The notes beneath the pieces were generated by a model. The model was not told where the DNA came from and did no database searches. It worked only from the letters and a program-made list of their open reading frames with translations. Position numbers and translations under genes: made by a program. From assembly GCA_964390645.1 (NCBI GenBank), contig CAYMLL010000062.1, positions 1-29,216 of the forward strand: DNA of 29,216 bases. Reading direction: 5' to 3'. Below are positions 1-8,326 of this stretch, one piece after another. Within the stretch, counting starts at the first letter, position 1. Each line of letters opens with the position of its first letter. Source of the stretch: CAYMLL01 sp964390645 (GTDB lineage: Bacteria > Planctomycetota > UBA8108).

Positions 1-220
1 GTGCACCGGCTCTTCACGGGGCGATCGCGAGATCTCGATCTCGCCCTGGTTCGGCCCGGACCGGTTCGCCTGGCGGCACGGTGCAGACCGCCGGCACCGG
101 GCAACAGACCCGCGCCGGCACCGGGCCGCCGCCGGGCCTCCACGGCGGTCTCGTGCGCGCCGGGCCAAGTGACCTGACCGAGTAGCTCACCCCCTCGAGG
201 ACGACCGGCCGGCTGAAGCG

Positions 221-3200
221 ATGAAGATGTCGAGAACACTCCTGTCCTGCGTCGCTCTCGCCTGTGTACTGGCAGGGCCGGACGTCGGGAGGGCCGAAGG
301 CCTTCGCGTCGCCTGCGTCGGGGACAGCATCACGGCCGGGGCGCGGGTGGACGCGGCGACGGAGTCGTATCCCGCGCGTTTGCAGGTCTTGCTGGGCGAG
401 AGCCATGAGGTGAAGAACTTCGGCGTCGGAGGGGCCACGCTGGTGAAGACGGGCAGACCGAGCATCTGGTCCACCATCGGCCGCGTTCAGGAGTTTCAGC
501 CGCATGTGGTGGTGATCTCGCTCGGCACGAATGACACCGTCGGCAGGGAAGATCACTGGGGCCAGAACGCGCGGTTCAACGACGACTTCTCGCTCCTCAT
601 CCACACCCTGTCCGGACCGCCGACTCGGCCGCGCATCGTCCTGTGCACGCCCACGGCCATGGTGCTGGAGACTCCCGGGCTCTCGCCCGCTCGACTGGCG
701 AGCCTGCGGGAGCGTCGACCGCGCCTCCAGGAGCTGTGCCGGCGCGTCCGTGAGCTGGCCGCCAGGCACGCGGGACAGAACGTCTCGCTGCTGGAGCTGA
801 ACGCTGTTCTCCAGGGCAAGCCGGACCTCCTGACCAGGGGCGACGGCGTGCATCCCAACGTCGCCGGCCACCTCGCAATCGCTCGAGCGGTGGCCGGGGA
901 AGTGGCCGCACGCGTGGACCGGGTGGGGCGATTCGTCGTGGCCGAGGGGCTGGACGTTCAACCGTTCGCGATTCAGGGGCAGCTGTCCAACCCGGCCAGC
1001 ATCGATGTGGACGACCGCGGGCGTGTGTGGGTCGGTGAGGCCGTCAACTACCGCAAGAAGGCCCGCAGGGCGGGTGACCGCATCTTGATTCTCGAGGACA
1101 GCAACGGCGACGGGCGGGCCGACACGACCCGGGTCTTCTACCAGGACCCCGACATCGATGGCGTGCACGGCGTGTGCACACTCGGCAACATGGCGATCGT
1201 CTCCGCGCCGGACCGGGTCCTTCTGCTCACCGACACCGACGGGGACGACAGGGCGGACGCGAAGAAGTTGCTGTTCAAGGGCAGGGTGACACAGGGGCCT
1301 CACGGCCAGCACGATCACGCGGTTCACGCCGTGATGTTCGGGCCCGACGGGCGACTCTATTTCAACTTCGGCAACTTCAACGCGGGGCTATGGCGCGCGG
1401 ATGGTACGCAGGTGAAGGATGTCTTCGGGAATCCCGTGAACAACAGCCGCAGGCCCTATCAGGAGGGCATGGTCATCCGGTGCGAGCCGGATGGCAGCCG
1501 AGTGGAGGTGCTCGGCTACAACTTCCGCAACAACTGGGAGGTGACCGTCGATTCCTTCGGTTCCATGTGGCAGTCGGACAACGACAACGGATCGAGCTCC
1601 TGCCGTGTGAACTTCGTGATGGAGTACGGCAACTACGGCTATCGCGATGAACGGACGGGAGCCGACTACCGCAGCGAGCGCACCAACATGGAAGCCGCGA
1701 TGCAACGTCGCATGTGGCACCAGAACGATCCCGGAGTGGTGCCGAACCTGCTCATCACCGGTGCGGGCGCGCCCACCGGCATTCTCGTGTACGAGGGTGA
1801 CCTGTTGCCGGAGCCGTTTCGCGGGCAGATGATTCACGCCGAGCCCGGTCGTAACGTCGTGTGGGCCTTTCCCACGCAGCCGTCCGGCGCCGGCTACTCG
1901 GCTCGCATCGTCGACGTCGTACGCAGCACGGTCGACCGCAACTACCGCCCCTCGGACGTGTCCGTGGCGCCAGACGGATCCCTGTTCATCGCCGACTGGT
2001 TCGATCCGGTGGACTGCTGCCACCGGACCATCAACGACGCCGGGCGCATTTTTCGCGTCGCGCCTCCGCGGCATCCCTACACCATTCCTGCCCACGAATA
2101 CCGGACACCTGCCGGAGCGGCCCGGGCGTTGCGGAGCCCGAACCTGTCCACTCGCTACAGGGCGTGGACGGCCCTGCTCGGATTTAAGACCCGCGCCCGG
2201 CCCGCGTTGGAGACGATGGCGACCGACGAGAATCCGCGCCTGCGTGCCCGCGCCCTCTGGGCGCTGGCCGCGATCAAGGGCGGCGTCGCGGATGCCATCG
2301 AGACGGCGTTGCAGGATGACTCCGAAGACGTGCGCGCCCTCGCGCTGCGCATCGCTCGCCGTCATCGTCTGCCGGTGGAACCTGTCGTGCGGCGGTCGGT
2401 GCGCGATGAGTCCGCCCTGGTTCGTCGCGAGTGTGCCGTCTCCCTGCATCGGCTCACCTCCGCGGAGGCCGTCGAGCTCTGGGTGGAGCTCGCCGCGCGA
2501 CACGACGGCAAGGACCGCTGGTACCTGGAGGCGCTCGGTATCGGCGAGAAAGGCAAGGAGACGGCCTGCCTCGAGGCATGGCTGGAGGAGATCGGTGACG
2601 ACTGGAAGACACCGGTCGGCCGCGACATCATCTGGCGTTCCCGCGCGCCGGAAGCCGCAGACTTGCTCGCCAGGCTGCTTCTCGACCCCGAGGTGCCGCC
2701 GGAGGAGCACCCGCGCCTCCTGCGCGCGCTGGATTTTCACTCGGGCCCACGGCAGGAAGCCGCGCTGGCCGCTGTGCTGCTCGGCGACTCGAGACGCGTC
2801 CCGGCGACCTATCTGGAGGCCTTCCAGCGGGCCACCGCGGAGTTCGTCGAGGCGCACCCGGAGGTGATGAGGCGGGTGGAGTCCGCCCTGCTCGTCAGCA
2901 AGGGCACGGTCACCTTCGTGGACCTGGTGGCGCGCTTCGACCGCCGCGATCTGATCGATCACCTGATGGACATGGCGCGGGCCGATCCGCAGAAGGAGCC
3001 CGGCATTCGCGCGGCCCGGCAGGTGTTGACCTTCGGCGAGGGCCGGCGTATCTCCTCCGCCCTGCAGAAGCCGGATCAGGCGCCGGCCCTCGTCAAGGCG
3101 CTGGGCTTTGTCGGCACCCGCGAATCGACGGCTCTCTTGCACGGCGTCTCCACCGACGATTCGCGACCCGAGGCCGTGCGGCTCCTGGCCGTCACGTCCC

Positions 3201-3841
3201 TGGGTAGAAGCTCGGCCGGAGCCCGGACGCTCATGCAGCTGGTTCGACGGAAGGAGCTGCCGGGCGAGTTTCTGCCCTCGGCGATCCGGAGCCTCTCTCT
3301 GTCTCCCGGACCCGACACCCGACTCTTCGCCGCTCAGCAGCAGGAGCTTCTGGCGCCCGTCGCCGATCGGTGGCCGATGGAGAGGCTGCTGGCCGCCGAG
3401 CCGGACACCGCGAAGGGGAGTGCCGTGTTTCACAAGGCAGGCTGCGTCGCTTGCCACGTCGTGGGGGGCGAAGGGCTCGACTTCGGACCCGAGCTATCGG
3501 ACATCGGCACCCGGCTGAGCCCGGAACAGCTCTTCGCGGCCATCCTGAATCCGAGCCAGACCATCAGCCTGGGCTACGAGGGCGTCCTCGTGCAGACGAA
3601 GGACGGCGTCCAGCTTGTCGGGTTCGTGTCCGGGGAGAACCGGACCACCCTGAGTCTGCGTGTACCCGGCGGCCTCCAGAAGGACTTGCCCAAGGCTCGC
3701 ATCACGGTTCGCCAGGCGATGAAGGCTTCACTCATGCCCGACGGTCTCGACGTGGCCCTGTCCTCGCGGGAGCTGGTCGATCTCGTCGGCTGGCTCAGGA
3801 CTCTGCGCGTCGGCAAGAAACGAGAGCAGGGACAGGAATGA
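221..3841 (+). CDS. Secreted SGNH hydrolase / PVC-type propeller dehydrogenase / HEAT / cytochrome c fusion
   Basis: 1206 aa with a signal peptide (about residues 1-25). Residues 28-232 form an SGNH/GDSL esterase domain: GDSIT (Ser36), GVGG (68-71), GTND (102-105) and DGVH (Asp208, His211), so all the family blocks are present. Residues ~235-630 match the PVC-type membrane-bound dehydrogenase propeller, with calcium-loop-like DSNGDGRAD and DTDGDDRAD segments. Residues ~640-1040 are HEAT-like helical repeats. The C-terminus is a Pirellula/Verrucomicrobium-type haem-binding domain with CVACH (Cys1075, Cys1078, His1079). The combination suggests a periplasmic or outer-surface protein that deacylates a sugar substrate and passes electrons to a c-type haem; the substrate is unknown. 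The stop overlaps the next start (ATGA), implying translational coupling with the sulfatase. ATG 227 is an alternative start; neither has a strong ribosome binding site. Domain calls are confident, the role is inferred. Confidence 0.93.
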   Translation: MKMSRTLLSCVALACVLAGPDVGRAEGLRVACVGDSITAGARVDAATESYPARLQVLLGESHEVKNFGVGGATLVKTGRPSIWSTIGRVQEFQPHVVVISLGTNDTVGREDHWGQNARFNDDFSLLIHTLSGPPTRPRIVLCTPTAMVLETPGLSPARLASLRERRPRLQELCRRVRELAARHAGQNVSLLELNAVLQGKPDLLTRGDGVHPNVAGHLAIARAVAGEVAARVDRVGRFVVAEGLDVQPFAIQGQLSNPASIDVDDRGRVWVGEAVNYRKKARRAGDRILILEDSNGDGRADTTRVFYQDPDIDGVHGVCTLGNMAIVSAPDRVLLLTDTDGDDRADAKKLLFKGRVTQGPHGQHDHAVHAVMFGPDGRLYFNFGNFNAGLWRADGTQVKDVFGNPVNNSRRPYQEGMVIRCEPDGSRVEVLGYNFRNNWEVTVDSFGSMWQSDNDNGSSSCRVNFVMEYGNYGYRDERTGADYRSERTNMEAAMQRRMWHQNDPGVVPNLLITGAGAPTGILVYEGDLLPEPFRGQMIHAEPGRNVVWAFPTQPSGAGYSARIVDVVRSTVDRNYRPSDVSVAPDGSLFIADWFDPVDCCHRTINDAGRIFRVAPPRHPYTIPAHEYRTPAGAARALRSPNLSTRYRAWTALLGFKTRARPALETMATDENPRLRARALWALAAIKGGVADAIETALQDDSEDVRALALRIARRHRLPVEPVVRRSVRDESALVRRECAVSLHRLTSAEAVELWVELAARHDGKDRWYLEALGIGEKGKETACLEAWLEEIGDDWKTPVGRDIIWRSRAPEAADLLARLLLDPEVPPEEHPRLLRALDFHSGPRQEAALAAVLLGDSRRVPATYLEAFQRATAEFVEAHPEVMRRVESALLVSKGTVTFVDLVARFDRRDLIDHLMDMARADPQKEPGIRAARQVLTFGEGRRISSALQKPDQAPALVKALGFVGTRESTALLHGVSTDDSRPEAVRLLAVTSLGRSSAGARTLMQLVRRKELPGEFLPSAIRSLSLSPGPDTRLFAAQQQELLAPVADRWPMERLLAAEPDTAKGSAVFHKAGCVACHVVGGEGLDFGPELSDIGTRLSPEQLFAAILNPSQTISLGYEGVLVQTKDGVQLVGFVSGENRTTLSLRVPGGLQKDLPKARITVRQAMKASLMPDGLDVALSSRELVDLVGWLRTLRVGKKREQGQE

Positions 3842-6402
3842 GACACCGGACCGCCTTCGTACTCGGCCTCCTTTTCCCCGTGCTGATCCCGGACGCGACC
3901 GCCGGATCGAGAGAGGCCGGTCGCCCCAATATCGTCGTCATGATGGTCGACGACATGGGGTTCGGGGGGCCGTCCGTCGCGCCCTATGGCAACCCGCACT
4001 ACAAGACGCCGGGCATGGATCGCCTGGCCCGCGAAGGGATGCGGTTCACCGACTTTCATTCCAGCGGCGCGGTGTGCTCGCCGACGCGGGCGGGCCTGCT
4101 CACGGGGCGCTATCAGCAACGCGCCGGCATCGAGGCGGTGATCCATCCGCGAGCCCACCATCCGGAGCATCGCAGGGGATTGCGCGACTCCGAGGTGACC
4201 TTCGCGGAGCTGTTCAGGAAAGCCGGGTACGCCACGGGCCTGGTCGGCAAGTGGCATCTCGGCTACGCGGCGGAGAACCCCGAGTATCACCCCCAGAATC
4301 ACGGATTCGACTACTTCCGGGGCTACCACAGCGGGAACATCGACTACGTGAACCACTGGGGCGACCACATGGCGCACGACTGGTGGCACGGGCGCAAGGA
4401 GACGACGGAGAAGGGCTACACCACGCACCTCATCAACAGGTACGCGCTGGATTTCATCGAGCAGAACAAGAGCCGACCCTTCTGCCTCTACGTGGCGCAC
4501 GAGTCGCCACACGCGCCCGTGCAAGGTCCGAACGACCCCATCCAGCGTGGGCCCGGCGCGAGGAAGCGAAGAACTCCGCACGCCGTGGCCATGAAGCGGA
4601 TGATTCTCGAAATGGACCGGGGCGTCGAACAGGTCCGCGCCAAGCTCGTGGAGTCGGGCCTCGAGAAGAACACGCTCTTCCTGTTCTTTTCCGACAACGG
4701 CGACGCGCCGCGCACGGCCACGGGAAGCCCGCGTTTTCGCGGGCACAAGGGCTCGGTGTACGAGGGTGGAACCCGGGTGCCGGCCGTCGCGTGGTGGCCG
4801 GGGAGAATCAAGCCCGGGTCCCGCGCCGACGACTTGATCATCACCCTCGACGTGATGCCCACCATCCTGTCCGTCGCCGGCATCGTACCCCCCGGGGAGC
4901 GTGAGCTCGATGGCGTCGACCTCTCGCCCGTGATCTTCGCGCGGGAGCCTCTGGCCCCACGTCCGCTCTTCTGGGCCAACCTCAGCAACAACGGCTCCCG
5001 CTCCGAGGCCCTGCGCGACGGCCCGTGGAAGCTCGTCGTCCAGCACCCCGGGGCCAGGCCCGGTACGTTCGAGAACGAGGTCATCGAGCTGTTCAACCTG
5101 GTCGACGACGAGAGCGAAGGAACCAACCTCGCCGCCGCGCAACCCGAACGCGCCGCCGCCATGCTCGAACGCATCAAGGCGTGGTACGCCGACACCCGGG
5201 AGACCGCGTCACCGCAACCCGGCGGGTGGACTCGCAGGCCGCGCGTCGACACCACCTTCTTCAACGGCAAGGACCTCGAGGGCTGGTCGACCTCGCGGGC
5301 GAAGTACTGGTCGGTGAAGGACGGTGCCACCGTCGGTCATTCGTCGGCGAACGTGCCGAAGAACGAGTTCCTCTGGTCGGATGTGGAGGTGGACGATTTT
5401 TACCTCGCCGTGGACGTGAAGCTCACTCCGGACAACCGCAACGCGGGCATTCAGTTTCGCTCCAGGAAAGCGGATGCCGCCGGTCAGGCACTCGGCTACC
5501 AGGCCGACGTGGGCGCAGGCGTGTGGGGCAAGCTCTACCACGAGCACGGGCGCGGCAAGCTGGACTGGAACGATCGCGCCGCCGGGGCCGTGAGACGCGG
5601 CGACTGGAATCGCTACGAGATCCTCGCCGTCGGTCACAGGGTCTGGACGGCCATCAACGGAACGCTCTGCGTGGCGATCGACGACCCCGAGGGCGAGCTG
5701 TCGGGGAAGATCTCGTTCCAGATCCACGGCGGCCCCCCGCAGACGGTGCGGTATCGCGTCATCAAGCTCGTCCACGATCCCGAGCTCGAGCTGGCCGGTC
5801 TCGGCGAGAGGCAGCTGCTCGCCGCGTGTTCGAGGAAGGCGGTGAAGGAAGGTCGACCGCAGCCCGGTCCGGGGTGGACAGCGGAGCTCACCGCGTGGCG
5901 CGCGAAGCTCGATGCCAACGATCCCGGAATGGCGGGCGAGTGGTTCGCGACGGTGCTCGACGACGCCGGTTGGAAGACGATGAACCTGCCGCGCCATCAC
6001 GAGGGCGCCGGATTGCCCGGCCACGACGGCACGGTCTGGTTCAGGCTCGCGGTCGAGATTCCGGTCGCGCACGCCGGCAAGTCGCTGACGCTCGAGCTGG
6101 GGCCGATCGACGACATGGACATGACCTGGTTCAACGGCACCCGGGTCGGTGGCATCGAGCGTCCGGGATTCTGGGCCTCGCCGCGCAGGTACACCGTACC
6201 CGGGAGACTCGTGAGAGCTGGTCGCAACGTCATCGCCGTGCGGGTGATGGACCATGGTTCGTCGGGGGGCTTCGCCGGCAAGGCGGCGCAGATGCGGGTG
6301 AGCGCGGAGGGATTGAGGCCGCTGTCCATCGCGGGCCACTGGAAATATCGAGCGGGTGTGACGCTCGAGGCGCTCGGGCTCGGGCGATTGAGGAATCCGT
6401 AG
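3838..6402 (+). CDS. Secreted sulfatase fused to DUF1080 and a C-terminal beta-sandwich
   Basis: 854 aa. The open frame extends upstream, but ATG 3838 gives a signal peptide (residues 1-~23) and a 4-base ATGA overlap with the preceding gene, so it is the clear start. Residues 30-~460 are a type I formylglycine sulfatase: metal ligands in VDD (Asp38, Asp39), the modification motif CSPTR (Cys80), GKWH (Lys138, His140) and SDNG (Asp286, Asn287). Residues ~470-645 start with FFNGKDLEGW and fit DUF1080 (3-keto-disaccharide hydrolase/LamG-like fold). Residues ~685-810 look like the galactose-binding-type beta-sandwich seen in sialate O-acetylesterases and glycoside hydrolases (WFNGTRVG, GRNVIAVRV). 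The likely role is desulfation of a polysaccharide, with accessory domains for carbohydrate binding or cleavage. Activity needs a formylglycine-generating enzyme or anSME, not present in this window. The substrate cannot be read from sequence. Confidence 0.95.
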   Translation: MRHRTAFVLGLLFPVLIPDATAGSREAGRPNIVVMMVDDMGFGGPSVAPYGNPHYKTPGMDRLAREGMRFTDFHSSGAVCSPTRAGLLTGRYQQRAGIEAVIHPRAHHPEHRRGLRDSEVTFAELFRKAGYATGLVGKWHLGYAAENPEYHPQNHGFDYFRGYHSGNIDYVNHWGDHMAHDWWHGRKETTEKGYTTHLINRYALDFIEQNKSRPFCLYVAHESPHAPVQGPNDPIQRGPGARKRRTPHAVAMKRMILEMDRGVEQVRAKLVESGLEKNTLFLFFSDNGDAPRTATGSPRFRGHKGSVYEGGTRVPAVAWWPGRIKPGSRADDLIITLDVMPTILSVAGIVPPGERELDGVDLSPVIFAREPLAPRPLFWANLSNNGSRSEALRDGPWKLVVQHPGARPGTFENEVIELFNLVDDESEGTNLAAAQPERAAAMLERIKAWYADTRETASPQPGGWTRRPRVDTTFFNGKDLEGWSTSRAKYWSVKDGATVGHSSANVPKNEFLWSDVEVDDFYLAVDVKLTPDNRNAGIQFRSRKADAAGQALGYQADVGAGVWGKLYHEHGRGKLDWNDRAAGAVRRGDWNRYEILAVGHRVWTAINGTLCVAIDDPEGELSGKISFQIHGGPPQTVRYRVIKLVHDPELELAGLGERQLLAACSRKAVKEGRPQPGPGWTAELTAWRAKLDANDPGMAGEWFATVLDDAGWKTMNLPRHHEGAGLPGHDGTVWFRLAVEIPVAHAGKSLTLELGPIDDMDMTWFNGTRVGGIERPGFWASPRRYTVPGRLVRAGRNVIAVRVMDHGSSGGFAGKAAQMRVSAEGLRPLSIAGHWKYRAGVTLEALGLGRLRNP

Positions 6403-6531
6403 CCTCCCGGGCCCACGTCGCCCCGTCCCCGTCGGCGCCACGGCCGACCGGAGCCCCGGCTCGCGTGGTTCACCCGGGCGGAATCGCTCCAGGGAGCCCC
6501 CGGAGTCGAGCCACCAGTCGCCCGATCGCCC

Positions 6532-7485
6532 TCAATTCCGTGGATCCGGGTCGAGCTCATCCAGAATCGACCGCAGGTAGTCCGCTTCCACGCGGGCGGC
6601 ATCTTCCGGTTCACGAAGGCCGTCCCAGTACTGCGGTGGCATGCCCTTGAAGGGATTCACGTACTCGAACGTCAGCGGTCCGTCAAAGCCTGTCGAGCGG
6701 GCTTTTCCCAGCAGCCTTCGCCAGTCCAGATCACCGTCTGCCAGCGCGGTCCACTCGTAGCTGGCGTCGCCGCGTGGCATGTAGTTCCAGCGATGAACGC
6801 TGTGGCGGCGGACGTTCTTGAGGTGCAGCACGTCGATCTGGCCGCCAAGGGACTCGACGCCTTGCTGCGGGTCGTCTCCTTGGAAGTACGCATTGACGGG
6901 ATCGTAGGTGATTCCGACCCTGCAAGCGTCGCCGATGTCGCGTTTCAATCGATCGAGGGCGTCGGCATCGGGAGTGACCGTGTTCTCGTTGTTCTCCAGC
7001 AACAGTCCGACTCCCACTTCCGACGCCAGCTTCGCGACCTCACGAGAGCCGAGAACCGTTCGCTCGTAAGCTTGTTCGGAGGACATGTCGGGACCGGTGT
7101 AGGTGTGCACGGTGTTGTTGATCGATCGAACCCATTCAGCCCCCAGGTCCGCAGCCAGCTGCAGATACTCGTGGAACAGCTCCCGGTACTCGTCGCCCTG
7201 GCCGTCCGCCAGGTTGACCGGGCTGGAGCAGTAGATGCACAGCAGCGGGATCCCCGCGTCGTCAAGGCGCCGCCGCAGGTCGTGTCGCGCCGAGGAGCGA
7301 ATCTGCCGGGGTCCCAGCATGTCGTAGCCGAACGCGTTCAAGTTGCGTTCCATGTCGCCCGGGATCCCGATGCTGATGCCGCGCGCATCAGCGTAGTCCC
7401 AGCCGAACTGACGGGCCCAGTCGACGACTTGCCCCATGCCCAGGGGATGCCTCCAGCCGATCGAACCGTACAGCGAGAGTTTCAT
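6532..7485 (-). CDS. Sugar phosphate isomerase/epimerase family protein (xylose isomerase-like TIM barrel)
   Basis: 317 aa, cytoplasmic (no signal peptide). Four acidic/His positions typical of the AP-endonuclease-2/xylose-isomerase-like barrel are visible: Glu164 (LLLEN), Asp195 (TYDPVN), His221 (LHLKN) and Glu274 (TFEYV), the expected divalent-metal set. The family isomerises or epimerises sugars and inositols, and planctomycetes carry many paralogues. The frame is open 73 codons further upstream, but ATG 7485 is chosen because the conserved N-terminus (KLSLYGSIGW) starts there and AGGTG lies a few bases before it. The gene converges on the sulfatase gene with 129 bases between the stops, so it is not in the same operon. 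The substrate is unknown. Confidence 0.92.
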   Translation of the reverse strand: MKLSLYGSIGWRHPLGMGQVVDWARQFGWDYADARGISIGIPGDMERNLNAFGYDMLGPRQIRSSARHDLRRRLDDAGIPLLCIYCSSPVNLADGQGDEYRELFHEYLQLAADLGAEWVRSINNTVHTYTGPDMSSEQAYERTVLGSREVAKLASEVGVGLLLENNENTVTPDADALDRLKRDIGDACRVGITYDPVNAYFQGDDPQQGVESLGGQIDVLHLKNVRRHSVHRWNYMPRGDASYEWTALADGDLDWRRLLGKARSTGFDGPLTFEYVNPFKGMPPQYWDGLREPEDAARVEADYLRSILDELDPDPRN

Positions 7486-8326
7486 GGTCACCTGATCTCG
7501 AGCGGGACAGGGCGGTCCCGGGCTCGAGTCCTGCGTCGGTCGGTGCTTCCGCCGTCGGCTCCTGTCACGACGAGCGTGGGCTTCTGGGCCGAAGAACCGG
7601 GTTGCGTACCTCTGCTCTCCAGTTCTACCCGGATTGCCGAGGGACGTGAAGGCTCCGCGCCGATCGGGTTCCCGCGTGTCGAGGACGGATCCGGTCACCC
7701 CCACACGGGCTCCACGAGCCCGAGAACAGCAGGCGTGTTCGAGATCCTTGCCGGAGCTGTGGAACGCTGCTGCGTTCGACGAAGGGCGCTCCGCGCTCCC
7801 GTTCCCGACCCGGCGGTCGAGTCACGGTGAGGAGGATCCGGACGGCGACGTACGGCCGGAGATTCAGCGGCGAGACCGTCGAGGATCTGCGGATACCCGG
7901 GATCCGAGCGGACGGGACCCGGACGATCCACGGGACGGGAGTCGCCGCGTCCGCGTTCTCACCGTCGTCGATTCACGTCGAGCTTGTCGGCTTTCACGGC
8001 AGCTCCGGGAGGCCGCATGGAGCGCTGGAGCCCGGCAGTAAACAGCCGAATCTCCGTGACGCAGGCGGAGGTGGTGGCGAGGCTCCCGACCTCCACGACG
8101 TTTTCACTTCGGTCAGGATTCCAGTATGATCAGCGCTGATCGCTGACTCTACAGGGTTGCGTCGATCAGCCGACGAGAGCGGCGTGGCGGCATGAGCTGA
8201 GGGCGGAAGCAGCCGCCGTCGGAAGGCCCGGTCGCAACCTCGTCATCGGTGCCGGTCGTGCCTTTCTCGACACGTTTGCCGGACGGCGAGGATCGACGCC
8301 GGTTGACCGCTGATCCGAGGTTCAGA
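7486..8326. other. 841-base intergenic region, no recognisable gene
   Basis: This region lies between the divergently transcribed isomerase and the export operon. Short open frames exist on both strands, but their translations are Arg/Ser/Pro-rich GC artefacts without any recognisable domain. The only notable structure is the promoter-like sequence and palindrome near 8103-8141, listed separately. Confidence 0.6.
8103..8141 (+). promoter_or_regulatory. Candidate promoter overlapped by a perfect 14-base palindrome
   Basis: TTCACT (8103-8108) is followed after 16 bases by TATGAT (8125-8130), 4/6 and 5/6 matches to the sigma-70 -35 and -10 boxes. Starting inside the -10 box is a perfect palindrome, GATCAGCGCTGATC (8128-8141), followed by a further partial half-site (GATCGCTGA). 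The position about 190 bases upstream of the export operon start suggests a promoter with an operator where a dimeric repressor could bind. This is inference; such palindromes also arise by chance. Confidence 0.35.

Noticed and set aside
1..220. Possible end of an upstream gene or a terminator (inverted repeat at 27-44, 13-base direct repeat at 90-102 and 114-126)
   Set aside because: No conserved protein end is readable in any frame, and the inverted repeat has no T-tract; simple GC-rich repeats are a sufficient explanation.
1388..3457. Long minus-strand open frame (689 codons) opposite the first gene
   Set aside because: It is antisense to a gene with clear domains; its Arg/Gly/His-rich translation shows no motif. 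GC-rich codon use creates such shadows.
6793..7830. Plus-strand open frame of 345 codons opposite the isomerase
   Set aside because: The opposite strand carries the conserved metal-site motifs of an isomerase; this frame has none and continues into noncoding sequence.
7827..8129. 100-codon plus-strand frame upstream of the export operon
   Set aside because: No recognisable domain, no convincing ribosome binding site, low-complexity Gly run; likely noncoding.
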